Source of the DNA: Cristatella mucedo
Lineage: Eukaryota; Bryozoa; Phylactolaemata; Cristatellidae
Length of the DNA: 64,000 bases
Assembly: GCA_009760855.2 (NCBI GenBank)
Contig: WPIO01000025.1
Span: forward strand, 5,366,001-5,430,000
Reading direction: 5' to 3'
Shown here in pieces: positions 46,401-61,200 of this stretch. The notes under the pieces were generated by a model. It worked only from the letters and a program-made list of their open reading frames with translations. It ran no database searches and was not told where the DNA came from. How positions within the stretch are numbered: the stretch's first letter is position 1; each line of letters starts with the position of its first letter. Both the position numbers and the translations under genes were made by a program.

Positions 46401-49400
46401 GCAAAACATATTGTTGAGAATCCCTACCTTTGAGAATGTTATAACTGTGAGAACGTTATAAGGTTCACCCTACCGTGTTTGGGTCAATCAGTCTCGGACA
46501 CGGTGCGACCTCTGAGTTTATCTTGGAATTAGTCTCTCTAATGTACCGTTTGTACTTCCTTAAGTTTTTGCGATGATTAAATTACGTAAGTGAGTGTAAC
46601 CTAATTTTTAATGGTGCCTGGCCAACATTGGGCACAGCTTTGCTTATAGAGAAGGGCACACAGTAGCAGTTTGTCTTATGGTCTTACACCTGTGAAAAGG
46701 TGTTCGATTCCTGTTGCAGCACAATTTCCTTGCCCCCAGAAGCAACAATGGCAGTGCAGCTGCTGCATAAATGAGGCTTCAAATGAGCTATATTCATTTA
46801 GTCTTATTTATTCAGCGTGCTTGTATTGATAGTCCTTGATGCTGTAGCTACAGCATATTTATATTGGCATCGTCGGGTAGCTTTCATGTACAAGAGCAGC
46901 ATTAGGGGCTTTTCTAAGTAGGCTTCTCTTATCCACAGAAGGATTACACCACCATTCGACAACAATTTGGTCATGCCTTTCTTTTCATCTGCTAGGTGCC
47001 TTTCTGGTGCAGACATAACAATAATAATAATAATAATAATGCACTTGATAAAGTGCCCTCAGAGAACTCAATCTCTCTCTGGGCGCTTTACATTTGCTGC
47101 AAATGGAAATGCAATCGAATGGTGAGTAATATCATGCTTGATAAACAAACAAAATGAATAACATGGTTAGGGGTGAAATGCACAGGGTCAGCATGCAAAT
47201 GTGGTTAGTGGCAGCATGCACAGTGTCAGCACGCATGAGCACATAAAGGACGAATCACAGGGACCCACTAAATGCTGTCCTAAATAGGTGTTTTTAAGTT
47301 CCTTTTAAATGTGGTCAGGTCAGGGGATGTTCTGACGCAGGTCGGAAGGAAGTTCCAGGCTTTGGGAAGCAGATGACTCAGGAGCTATCATTTGCTCGGC
47401 AGTCTTTAGAATCTCTTGAACTGCCAAGAAACCCGAGAGCATAAAATAATCTTATTGGTGAGCTGATGTCTATCTTGTTTCTGTTCTGGGTATTGCTTTT
47501 GTTGTCTTGTGACTCAACTTTCCTAGCACCGATCTTGTTCACCATTGTTTTGCCAGCAGTTATATGTAACATGAAGAGCTCGAGTATTTTAGACTGCCAC
47601 AAAGGCCCAAAAGGTCAGGTAGCAGTCCTTGCATTGGCAATATCATCATCAGTTGCAGCAGTAGTGGCATGCGCTATCTTGCTTATGATTTTTGCTCAGC
47701 ATCTTGCTTTCAAAACCTCTCTTTGGCACTGATGCTCACGTGGACCACAAAGTAGCACTTGCTTTGGTTCACAGCAACTAAATTTTTACCAGTTTGGCAA
47801 AGCAAGCAGGCTGTTTTCAGTATAAAATTCTGCAACAGGTCAAGCTTAGAAGCTAATTAAGAACTAAAAAACTGTGTGTTTAATATCATCTTATTTCTGC
47901 AGCACGACAGAAAAGATCGGCACCTGCAAGGAACACCTGTGGTCTGTTGGTCATAGCTGACTACCTATTCTTCAGGGATATTGCTGCTAATAGTGAGACA
48001 ATTGCCGGAAACTATATGGTATGTTGATTTATATAAAAAAACTTGTGTAGCACCATAGTTGTCTCAATGTCTGAACCCATCATTGGCATTTGCAGTGCAT
48101 ATGTATCATAGTATCTCATTGGGTGGGGCAGCAATACTCAATGCAGCACTATTTGATGCATGTATGCATGTATGTATGTATTTATATGTATGTATGTATG
48201 TATACACTGTTAATCGGCACAAAAATCGAAGACACAGTTTGCCTAAATATTCGAGTGTTGGCACTCTTTTAGATTGACATCGTCAGCCGTGTTGACAAAA
48301 TATACCGTAAGACGCACTTCTCAGATTATTACAAGAACATGGGTTTCTCTATTAAGAAGGTAAGATTTATTGTGCAATTATTTGTCATAATGATAACAAG
48401 AAAGCATACCGTCGTATATTCTCGAGTTTGGAGGTGGAACAAAGATTTATTTTACTACCAAGTGTTGCTTTCGATTGACCATGCATGGCCGACTGATATG
48501 CTGGTTTTTATTAAAGTTCTAGAACTGTCGCTGATTTGCTGTTCTTGTTGAACTGGGCATTGCTTGTACACATGTAATCAGAGCAATAAATTCAGGGCCG
48601 GAAGGGATATGACCCTTACTAATGTTTATCACCCAGCCTCAGCCACAGGCGTTTAAGAGCCTGGCTTCCCTGAATTGATCTTGGACACTGTCATTGAGAA
48701 AGCCCTGCCATCTTACCATCTTCTCTTTCTGTAGCAGCCTTTTCTTGAGAAGTGGCCAAGCCTCTTAAACCTGCTTGAATTTAAGGGACTGAAGCTTCTT
48801 TAAGTAGGTGCAAGCCGGCTGGAAGCTGAGACTAAGCGAATGCCTTCAGATTACATCTTTAGTCTGCTTAAGTGATCAGGTGCCAGCAGTGCCTTACACC
48901 ACACGGGGCTTACTAGTGAGCTGACAAGCCAGGTGCCCCACACTCTGCGGCATGATGTCCCTTATCTCACGATCGACCAAGCGAGGCAATCGAGAAACCC
49001 TGTGCCTGATTACATCTGTGCTATTAGGGAAGCCCCAGTAGCCACAGACCTCACTAGCGATTGCCATGCTGACCATCACCTCAGATGATACCAGGCTCCT
49101 CAGCTAAGACAGTCCCTTTGAAAAAATATGTTTAATTTGTATTGTACCGTTTTGAAAAAATATGTTTAATTTGTATTGCACCGTCAGAGAACCTAATCTC
49201 TATTTAGGCAATTCACATATGCCCCGGGGCTCGAGTCCACGAGCACGGTTATCAAATACAGTCACCTTGACCGTGGTCGAGGCGAGCACCTTAACCACTG
49301 GGCCAAACCAGCACAACGGCATCGAGGAGCATGTTTGTTATAAGTTTCGTCGTTCTTGTGACAAGACATCACTTCAGGCCTCTACTTAGCCATCTACTTA

Positions 49401-52400
49401 GCCAGGTACACATTCTGGGGTGTTAACTTTCCCACCAACGCTGCTAACAACTGCTCACACTCCCGGAAAAGTGGGTGGAAATAGCAAAAAATAAATAAAT
49501 CAAGGCTTCACAGACAAATGATGCTTTATCACTGCCGGCCATCTGATGACATGGACTTGCTGGAATGCAATCGATCAATCATGTCGAGCCCTTTGCCATG
49601 AAGAGCCGTAGGCCAATTGCACTAGGATTTATCCGAAAGGAAAGAGATCCGAACTCTATTATGAGACAGGTTCAAAACCACGGTTTTGGGACAAGGATAC
49701 ATACAAAACTGGATGCAGACCTAACTGCTGTCCATTCGAAAGCAGGCAGCTGTTACCTTGTTTAAAGTGGTAGATTACTGCAGTCGCTGTGCCCTGATCT
49801 TAAAATCTCTGCACTTATAGCTGGTTTCTCGATCCCCTTCGGTTCCAGCAGTGGTTTGAAACTGGCCATGGCTTCAAGCCTGTAGGCACTCAGACACCAC
49901 TGGCCTTTATCTGTAAGCCCCGTACACCTTACAATGCCCGCCCTGCTTCATTTTTGGAAATCAGCAGGAGATCTGAGGCTTATGAGACCCCTGTAGTTTT
50001 TATATACCCAAGAGTACCCACACCGTTTTGTCCAAAGAAAGCTGCTATCACTACACGATGGTGGCTGTGATGCCTAAGGAAGTTCCAGTCAAATATGCTT
50101 TATGGCTTCATTTTGGCATCTTTTCAAATCAACCTAGCCACCAGCCGATGGTGGAGCTTGTCTTCTGTTGCTTTAGCTTCCGGTCGACAGCTTGTTTAGC
50201 TTGTTGGTCAACACCCCTCGCTAGCCTTAATTACCATTCGGTAGCTAACAGGTCCAGCTAAGCTGCTGAACATTCAGGTTCCTCAGCAACACTACTTAGA
50301 GCTTATCTAGCTGTCATTGGCAGTGGTTACATGCTTTGACATAGATACACTGGAAGTGCTCGTCAGCTTGATTTGTGCTATTTTTTGCCTGCGCATTTAA
50401 CTCCTATGACCATGCAGAGCATTTGGAACAGGTTGCCGACAGCCAAACTTGTTACACACATGCCAATTAGCGCTAGGTACTCTGACAGAGCAGACTTCTG
50501 GCTTCTATGAAGTACTGCCAGAATTTGTTATAATGTTGCAAGACCCTTATACATTGCTAAGTTGATCACACATCATATATCGCTAAGTTGATAAATATAG
50601 AGGTATACTAGTGAGTTTTTATTTTCAAACACTGAATTCGATCGTCCTGCATGATGCTTGACGCCGTAAGGTGGAAGCGACAGGGCTCATTTGCGGGATT
50701 GTCCATTTTGACAAATGGCTGATCGGGCAAGTGGACATACTTATGGGTAACTGACCTGATTCACCGGCAGTAGCAGCTCAGAAAGATGAGCCATCATTCT
50801 GATGGCTGGACTGAACGATGGAAGCAATGGCACAGGGTTTGGGGCTAAAGCCACCGCCCCATAGGCCTGGGTGAAGAGATTGGCCATATGCTAGCTGTTC
50901 AAGGCCCCCCTTTAACAACCTTTAAAATGACTCCATTTGGCACTCCACTACGAGCTTGTAGCCACCGGTTCGGTGGCTGCCGGACTGTCGGAGCGGCTCC
51001 AGGCTACCAGGGAGCTGTACTAGAGATTTGTCGCACAAGGATTTCAGGGTTTCTGGCCTAGCTACTCTTAGGGGGGTGGGCTAGTCTGGGTGAGAGCCTT
51101 ACAACGCTCTCGCTTCTTGTATGACGTGGCACGTGATTGCATCCTCGGCTCGTTTGACAAGTGCGCATTAGGATTGTGGGCTAGTCTGTGAATGGTACAG
51201 CTGAGGAATTTCAGCTTTATAAAGATGTACGATTACTGAAAAAACAATGCATTCCCTGCCAGTGAAAACAGGTCGCCTAAACGGAGAGGTGTTTACAGTT
51301 GGATATGTACAGCCCTTGAGAAAACTGGTTAGAGACCAGGAGACTGAGCTGCATCCTACTCTGACACTATCGTAATGGGCTTGGAAGGTTTGGCTCTGTA
51401 TAAATAAGTAGAAGCTGCTTTCTCGTTATTGAGTTTGAATGTGCTAGCTAGTCAGCAAAGCATTTATCTGGTTTAGCATTGGTTAAAGTTTCATCCAGCT
51501 AACTGAGGGTTAAGAAGTTCTTACCTGCCGTCCCAGGCTTCGGCAGGGATTCGAAGTGTTTCTCAGATAGGTGTGGTTTTCTTTGAGGGGGTTATCATGC
51601 GTACTTGTAGAGTCACTAATGAGGTCTGCTTTTTAGGCAGGTTTAGAGGGGCCGGCCGAGCACCGTGCCTCCGGTGCCAACTTCAGGCTCTCAAAAGGGG
51701 TAGAAACTTGTGGTCAGAGTAGCAGCAGACGCTTCCTGGTGGCATGCCTCTAGCACTGAGCTCTCTGCTCTCACAGAGCATTTTTACGTTTAGCTAGCAG
51801 TTAAATTGACCAGTGTAAACAACAGAAGAACTAAAGTAAGTTTTACACTGGCCAAGAGGCAGTTCCGAGTAGATTTCCAATAGAAGGCCTTGATCCAGTA
51901 TCATGCCGTTCACGACAAGGGACTTTTCGGCTGTCCCCCTACCGAAATCTTGGCCATGCTCTTGGGTAGAAGTGCCGAGGCGGCGAGCAAGCAAGTGCCT
52001 CGCTGGTGTGGCCCAGCTGTTAGGGTGCTCACCCCGACCATGATTGCTAGATTCCTGGATAGCAGTCACAGCCCGTGGCTGGATTAAAAGGCTTTGCTCT
52101 TCTAATAGGTGATGCTGTTGTGCGACCATCACCACGTGCTCGAAATTTAGGTGTCGTTTTCGACAGCTGCCTCAATTTTAAAAGCTTCATTCAGAAGACT
52201 GCTTCTACAGCTCGCCATCATGTCCGATCTCTATCCAAGATTAGGAGCTGTCTCCCACAGTGGTTTGTAAAATATTTAACTAGCTCCTTAGTTCTGTTCT
52301 GGCTTAATTATTGTAATTCCCTTTTGGCTGGGCTGCCAAAGAAAGTTATTAGGCCACTGCAGCTGACTATGAATATGGCTGCAAGGCTAGTCTTCAAGTC

Positions 52401-55400
52401 CCAGCGGTTTGAGCACGTATCTCCTTTGCTAAAAGAGCTAGGATGGATGCCGATTGAGCAACGGATACAGAGCAAAGTTCATAGCCTGACCCACAAGGCC
52501 CACCACGGCCTGGCTCCTTTGTACCTAGCTGAACTGCTGCATCAGTTTCAGCCTGTTCGAGCCCTCAGATCCTGTGTGGACAATAAATTAGCCGTTCTAT
52601 TCCTCCGCTTAAAGATGGTTAGCGACAGAAGCTTTTGCTCAGCAAGTCCTTGACTGTGGGTCTCTTCCACAATTCTTACGCAATGACCACTACTCTTCTG
52701 CTGCCGGCTATGGCTGATCCTTTTCAGAGGTCCTGAGCTGCTACTTTCATGCTACTCTCTACCTCAACTGCTCTCCTGACTCTGCCATGCTTCTCACTTT
52801 CTCTTTGTTGCGTGAGACGAAGTCTGTTGGCCACCGAATGCGTACCGAAAGCATGACATTACATTACATTTCACTGCCCTCAAGTGGGACTGTATTCCAC
52901 ATTCAGCAAGTTGGTAAAAGTAAACATATAAATTTGATGTGCAATTTTGTCGACTGGTCTGCTGAGTGGGCATATTTATGGCAGCTGTGACACTAGATGT
53001 TTACATGAAGCGGCAACGATCTGCACTTTTGCTGTGGCTATCTCCGAAGTTTAAATACTCCGAGTTGCTGACCGCAGGCTTAGCCTTGGCAAGTTCAGTG
53101 CAGCTCTCTGTCTCAAGCACTTGGACCGCTTGGCATGGCCAAAATGAGACTGACTAGGTGCTCGGATATCCACCATCAATCTTTTCCTGGTGTATCCTTA
53201 GGAAACGATCAGGCTTTGGCTGACAATTCAAAACGTAGTTGAATGATGGATTGCATGACTTGTTTGCAAGCATCGGGCGATGGTGCTCCAAAGCCGGGTG
53301 CTCGGCTGCCTGAGTAGCTCCAATCGGGCAATCGGCAAAGCATTGAGCTCCAAGCTGTACATGCATTTAATTGTAGACGCGATGGTGCACAGTCGGAATG
53401 TGTCCGGTGGCTTGCGAGGTCGGCAAGCATTCTTGACAGGCTGGCGATCTGTGCTCACATCCATCGTGGCATTTCTTGCCAATAACTCTTCGAGTGCTTT
53501 GACCTCGGAGACCTTTCATTTTTACATGTAGCATAAACGGACATTAATTTAATTTCTCCCAGATTTGCTGTACATACCAGAGATGGGTACGCAAGGGAAA
53601 GGATTTCCTGGAAGAGCTGTTGTTATCGCTTCTTTCTATAACTCTGGCTTTGTGGCACACACAACAGGCATATGGCTGTTATTCGAATTTGCATTAATTG
53701 CTTAGCATCTCGCGTTCTCGTGATGCTTTGCTAGATCGATCTTGTTAATCAACGACCAAGGGTTGCACAAGGTCTGATATACGTGTTATATTACTCCGAC
53801 CTCAGTATATATGGTACTTGCTGACGTTACTCTTCGATATGTAAGCAGTTCTGCATACATGTGCGTATGTTCCCCTACTCCTAGCTTATACTACTCAACT
53901 TATTACGACCTAGAAGGTCTTGGTGTAGTACATGACACTCACACCTGAATAACCGTCACCTGCTGTATTGTTAGTTTGTATAGCAAGATGTGCTGTAGTA
54001 CTACTACCGGTGCCATCGTACAGCCTTGGCCTTGATTGTGTTGTTACAGATCCTTATCCATACCGAATGGTCAGCTGAATATTATCACTACAATGCTGAG
54101 AGGAAGTGGACTGCCGATGAGCTGCTCACTGTATGTTACTGCTAGTCCTCAGTACTTGCATTAGAGATGGGATAGCATATCTGGTACTCGTGCTGAATCT
54201 TTTTCTGCTGTGATGCTTTATTTTTCTGACTTTGAGCTCTCTGAAGCTTTTCTGAAGAATTTCTACTCCGAGCCATCTGATGATGCATTACGTAAAAATA
54301 TAACTGATCACATAGATCTGTCGTACCTAAAGACCATCTGGTGTCCGGAGTCATTGCTCTCTGCTCTGCCATCTTACACTCTCACGTCGAAGCTACTGGC
54401 ATGTTGGATGTCTGTCAATTACGAGCATGTTAGCCAGTGAAGTGACATCTGCTCAGTCTAAATTTTGATTCTCGAAGCCATTGTGGCTCGACTTTCATTA
54501 ATGGGCATGCACTCTTGTGCAATCCAGTGTCACGTATGCCCCATGTGTATGTATGCATGTATGCTATTCTCGAGACATGTCACAATGTTACGTACGGAAG
54601 TATGTAGTAAAAGGTTATCTATGCAATCCACCACGAGCATCAACGTTAACAGTAGACCAACATGTCTGTAATTTTTTTAGGCACTCGGAAACTATTCTGC
54701 CCACCGACTTCGACTTAATGATTACTGCCTTGTTCACCTCTTCACTGCCAATTCTCAGCTGTCAGGTGTTTTGGGATATGCATCAATTGCTGACCAATCG
54801 ACATACAATGGCATTTGCTCTCAAAGTGAGCCCAGCTACTTTAGATTTTGCGTTGACAGCTTGCACCCGTTGTGTGCTATAAAAGGTGGAGAGAGAGGTC
54901 TAACTGGTAGGCATGGTCTAGCCCTGGATCGTTGTCCCGTGGTGTGGTTTTAGCCGATATGGTGCCTTGGGGTTGTACCAAATGTTGCTCATGGCTACAA
55001 ACGAGGTCTGACCTGTATATACTACTGTTCATTGCTGTGTGTATGATTTCACTGTACGTTGGTATGCCTGTGATGTACACTGCCCTGCATTGAATGAATG
55101 GCAGAGTATTTATGGTGAATGTGCGATGTACGTGCATATCACTGCATGTCACTGGGGTGTAAGTGTATCCGAGTGTACGAGGGACCAGAATTATAGTCGA
55201 CATCTATCTCGAAGCCCGCTGAGCTATCGGCTTCAGATTAGGGGCCTAAAATGTCTCCACTGCCAGTAGTCAACGAAAGATGCTATGTAAGACCAATCAC
55301 CAGACGATTTGGCTTTCACGAAAGAATTTGATTCACTTCTGCTGGTCCAGCTGGCTTTATAGGCACTACATTGGCCTTCACCCTCTTCCTCTTAGAGGAA

Positions 55401-55520
55401 GAGGGTGTTGCATTTAATGATAACTAGTTTGTCATTCCTGAAGGTTTTTTACTTCGATCAAGATCGTTGTCAGTGACTGAAGCAATCAAGGGTTTTACTT
55501 GGGCAGTGTGTATTATATAG

Positions 55521-55601
<81 letters not shown>

Positions 55602-58215
55602 ATACAAACTGTGTGTGTATATACATATGGTCGCTTAAAATAAACAGGAGCTTATTTTCACTGATTATAATAATACGACATTTGTATCCAACTTAAGAAA
55701 ACTAATGAAATCTCTTTATTGGCACTTGAAATACTCTGCAAAAGAAGCATATCAATTGGTTAGCAAAAACATGCGCAGTGCAAATGCTGTGACAAGCAGG
55801 CGCATTTTAGCTTGTGTTTTAAATTTCGTCAAGTTGGAGGATTCGTGACGTCAGTCGGGAGTGAGTTCGAGGCTTTGTGAGCATATGAACTAAAGGCATG
55901 GTCTCCTAAGGGTTTGAATTTTTTAGATGCATAGCTAAACGATTGAGGGGGATGTCAAGGAAATACTTATAAAATTGGTTTGACAGTCAAATATTTGTTT
56001 ATGATACCTTTGAAAAAATAAACATTAAAAATGGAATCAGAAGTTCTGACGACTTCCACATAAATAAAAAACTGTTTATGCAAACCATGTCTAACCCGCA
56101 TGTAAACCGGAAGCAATATATCTACAGGTAAAAAATTTACCGATCTCTTCTCCATATGCTATCAACTCATCCCAACTTGTTGAACCTTGGTAGATCGAGG
56201 TACATGCATAAAGCTTGTTGAGGTGCTTTCTAGTGACTTTTATGCAGATTCATTTTCAGTGTAGCTTGATGCCCTGTTCATTCCACAACTCGGCTATTAC
56301 TTCACTTATCAGAGTGAAATTTGAAATGCGAATTCAGCTCTGCTTTTTTCGCATTAGCCTTGAAAAAGTTAAGATTTTGGGGAGTAAATTATGCTGGACA
56401 CGTAATAAAACTTGCAGGACCTTTCTTTTCTGCCATCATTGAGATATACAGCAAAGTTATATAAGAATAATGATAGATAGTAATAAAAATCGCAAGAATG
56501 CACCTCAAAAAGCCTCATGCATGTACCTCGATCTCCCAAGGTTCAGCAAGTTGGGATCAGTTGATAGCAGAACCCGCACGAGATCGGGTGTGATCTGATT
56601 TTTAAAAAGAGCCGATCTTGATTTTCCCTGGAATGCCCCCTGACAAAGTGTGGAATCCTGTAAATAAAAGATGCCGAAATCATTCCTAATAAACTCACAA
56701 TTCGTCTGAGTCCAAAATATTCAAGCTTGAATTTTCTTTGAAAATATATATAATATGTCATTTGTATAGCGCCCCAAGAGAACTTAATCTCTATTCAGGT
56801 GCTTCACAAATGCCTCGGGGCTCCAGCCCACGACCTCAGCCAGGCCTTGGTAGGGGTGAGCACCATAACTGCTGGATCAAACCAGCTCGGCTGTCCTACT
56901 CGAACAAAAGAGTCCCGCTCGAACGTCAGGCTGGTCCTAAGGGGAGTTCAGGCTCTGGCCCTTTGCTGAAAAACAAAACAAAAAAGGTGGCAGCACAATC
57001 CTGCACCCTAGTTTGGACGGGTAATGAGCTGCAAGGACTGACATTGTGCACGTTCTGATGACCTCTTGCTTGCTTGTCCAGGTGCTACTAATCTAAATTC
57101 GTTATTGCTGCTACTTTGAAATTGCCTCGGCTGAAAGCGCTTGTTCTTGCCACACACGGGTGTCAAGCATTGCAGTCATTAATATGCTGCTGCTGCTGCT
57201 GATAGGAACCCCACCACCAGAGAGTGACCCTGAGTTTACCTTTAACAACACTGGATTCTCCACGGTGTTCATCGGAAGCAATTCGCGCCTGCTGGCCAGC
57301 CAAGTCGAGGCGCTCCTTGCTCACGAGCTCGGTAAGCGCCCCGAGCGCCGAGGTGCCTACAGCTGTTTTGCGTGAGGGCAGGGGCCTCTCCTCTGCTGAG
57401 GTTCACGGCCTGCCCCCCTCTCTGAGGTGCACACGCATAAGCTAAAGTTGCTGCATGCATCGCCGTACCCGACTGTTGCCACCCAAGTTTAACAGCGCTT
57501 TTGTGTGGCCTTCACCTTGATGTCGTGCTGCTGGAATGACTCCGGACGGCTCCCTGGTTTGTCGCCGACCTGCCGATGTTCCCTATGTGCTCCTTGCGGT
57601 TCATCTCTGTGCTGCCATTCCTCGAAAGTGTCGCTCTTATTGCTATGCTTGCGATGTCGTCGTGACAGGTCATAACTGGGGCAGTCACCACGACCCGATG
57701 ACTCCTATGTGCTATCCTCTGGTGAACGGCACCTATCTGATGTCCGAGTACACACCTGATCAACCGGAGCCGAACAATCATGTGTGTGCTCTCATTGCTG
57801 CCCTCGCCCATACGTAGCTGCTTAATCATCCTTGGCCTGTGCCACGAGCCGATCAATGGCTGAGCCCCGAGCCATTGGCCCGTGTCACGAGCCGCAGGTG
57901 TGCTGACGCACGGCACTAGTGAGCCGGCTACATAGTGTCTTGCTCTTTTGTGGATTGTAGCGTTTTTCGAACTGCAGCACGAAGCAGATCGACAGCCACC
58001 TGGAGCGCTGTGCAGACCAGTCCTTCGAAGGTACTGTACAGGCACTACTGGTGCCAGGTTGTGGCTGTCTGGTTTCGCAGTGCGGGAGCGCTCACTTGTG
58101 TGGCTGTCAACCTTGGGCACGTCGGCTGCGTTCGACCCAATGGCCGATGGAGAATATTAAGGCGTGTCCATCTGTCACTCACTGTTGTGTGTGAAAAACG
58201 AGAATCAAGGCAACT

Positions 58216-58259
<44 letters not shown>

Positions 58260-61200
58260 CTGCTAATCTTGACAGTAAAAACAGGCCCATGTCACCCAAA
58301 AGCAAAAAACGAATGCCAATATCAACAGTAGCTCAAGCTAGTCGAGATGTAAATGAAAAATTCCTCGACTGATTGAGTAATTTGTTTCCACATAGGCATG
58401 TGACCCATACCTGCTGAATGTATAATCGCTCTTAGCCCATCTTTCACCGGGACATATGATGAGTTGAAGCTGTTTGCATGCGGCAGCTCTTATATTTATG
58501 GCATCATTCGCCCCAGTCTAATTACATCTGTCCAGTTGCCCACTCAACTTTGTCGTCTGCTAAGAGTGTTGCTGCTATAATTTTGCAGTCGCTTTGAACG
58601 CGCAACGAGGTAACTACCGTATCGACGATGGCGAAGAATGTGACGCTGGTGTAACTGGTGACTGCTGCTGCTCCTCTGACTTCCGGCTTCGGTTCGGCCC
58701 ACGGTCGTGCAGGCAAGTATGGCCACGGAGAAGTGGCTTGGACCAGGCAGTAGTATACTGACTGCACGTTTTTTCGTTTGGAATACAGCATCGGGAGCAC
58801 CACTGCTGTTCTGTTCCGATCGCCAAGTATAGGCTTCTTGGCACAACTAGCTGTTCCATTCCTCTGCATAAAGACCGTTGGCGACAGAAGCTTTAGCGCT
58901 GCAGGTCCTAGCCTGTGGAACTCGCTTCCACAGTTCTTATGCAACGACAACTGCTCTTCATCTGCCGACTATGGCTCATCCTTTTCAGCGGTCCTGAGCT
59001 GCTACTTCCATGCTACTCACCACCTCAACTGGTCTCCTGACTCTGCTATGCTTCCTACCTTCTCTTTGTTGCGTGAGGTCAAGTTCGTTGGCTACCGAAT
59101 GTGTAACGAAAGCTGCTTAGGCTGTGAGTACACTATACAAAACTCTCCTGTGTAACACCCACGTAGTCTTTATGGCTTTGTGGAGTTAAAGATGCAGATT
59201 ACACACCATTACCAATGTTTACAGTTGTGCCCGGCAAAATGGTTCACATGATTGTTTCGTTCGTATGGCAGTGTGGCAAGCCTGACTGATTAATTCATTT
59301 GGATTGCTCGATGACAGTGCCTCAGTATCTGCATTAATGTGGCCTTCTTTTGGGGGTGGAGAGAGAATAATCTTGAAATATAGCTTCACCCGAAGATCGG
59401 TTGAGACGACCATAGCTCACAATGCTGTCGCTGGTGCTGCAGCAACTGCAACAGCTTGGTCTGCTCACTTGCATTTTAGCGAGAAAAACAGTGAGTGCTG
59501 CAAGAATTGCTCGGTACGTGAAGCCGAGGGTACAGTGTGCCGACTGTCGTCTGACATGCACTGCCTAGCATGGGCCACTTGCGACGGTGTGCACACGTCC
59601 TGCCCGGTCACCTACAAAGCAGTGGGAACACAGTGCTTCCCGAGCGGGTATGTGACTGCTCGCTTGAGCGCGAGTTGTGTGCCAGGCAAGTAATACGACA
59701 CACGTAGTACTAGGTCATGCTAAACAGGCGTGCATCTTTTTTTGTTGCTGTACGACTTTGTATTGGGTGTAGGAATGCTTACAATTTAGTTTGCAATTAA
59801 CTACCCTCGAGTTGTAGTAGATTACTCACACCAAATGCTGACCGAGCAGGTTTTGTGCTTTGTTAGCTCTGCCACATCTATCGTTGTTTTCAATCGCTCC
59901 AGTAGGATTTCGTGATTATCGGTATTAAACATACTTCATAAATTGAGCAAGGCCACGGCAGTGACATTACTATCATTGTGGCTGTTCAAAATAAGGTTGA
60001 TCACATTAAAGAGAGCAGTTTTAATGGAGTGGTGTTGCTTAAATCCCGACTGATATTTTCTTAAAATTCATTCTTTTTAACGTATTGTTCCATAAGCTGC
60101 TGAGCGACAATCTTTTCGAGAATCGTGGACCAAAGAGAAGACGGGAGACTAGGCGATAGTTTTTGCTAGAATCTCTTAATCCAACCCAGTCTTTTTAAGT
60201 TTTGGACAAACTATAGCTGGTTTGAAAAGACTTTAAACAGTCTCTTTATGCAACGACTCATTTAAAACCTGTGTTATTGCTGGGCTAAGTTTGGCGGCCT
60301 GTGCCTTCTAAATAGAAGACAGTATACATAGTTAAAGTTATTAGAGAAGCAACGCAAAGGTAAGAAAACTAGATTATGCATGTCCTGCATATAAAGACTA
60401 GCCAAGGATAGCCTTACGTGAATGCTGCGAACATTGGCAAGGTGGCCAGCTTATTCAACAGGGTTTGAGAGGTTCTCGTAATTTGCTGAGATCTTGTTAA
60501 CTCCTGCAGCATGTGCCATTGCTGTAACCTGCTACACTTTTTAGACTCGGTCGATGCCAGTCACATCAGTCACCTTCTGTGGCTCAGACTCAGGATGAGG
60601 TGTCATGCACACCGATGTGTGAAGTAATCGGCCTCAGAAGCTGCTTATGCAGCGAAGGTAAGTGCTCATATTTTTTTACAGCTTCGATCATCGTCCCTGC
60701 AAGCGTCTAACAGCCCTGCATAGGTGCCATCATCTCCACTACTTTGTTGTTGTTGTTGGGAACTGAAGATGGAAAGAGGAGGCTGTATAGACCCACGTGA
60801 TTAAATGTGATCTAATAAGGCAGCATGAGCTTTGATCTTTCACACCAAACTGTGGATGCAACAGCATTCCAGCTGACGATCTTGCTAGATCATGCTAGCG
60901 TAGTAAGTAACTTCTGCACGCCAACAGCTGTGACCCTTCAACATATACAACATGCACTCTCGTGCTGGATTGCGCACTCAGGTGACTAGAACTCAAATAC
61001 TGCATCTTACTCTGCTCTACAATCTACTTATCTTTTCTAAATCCGGATATAACGAAGAGGACACAGACTGGAATTATGCTCACATAACGTTGCACAGAAT
61101 GTGCCCATTTGTGAAGGCAAACCCAGAGTGTAGCCAGAAGTTGCATAATCCTGACCTTGACAAGGCGACCAATCATAAGGTGGCTGAAGAGCAATGCTAT

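Noticed and set aside
47466..47732. 88-codon frame with two hydrophobic segments
   Set aside because: No family match or splice support. It lies in the intron before the furin-site exon; the complementary strand is also open.
53154..53482. Minus-strand open stretch
   Set aside because: No recognisable domain, and three overlapping frames share it.
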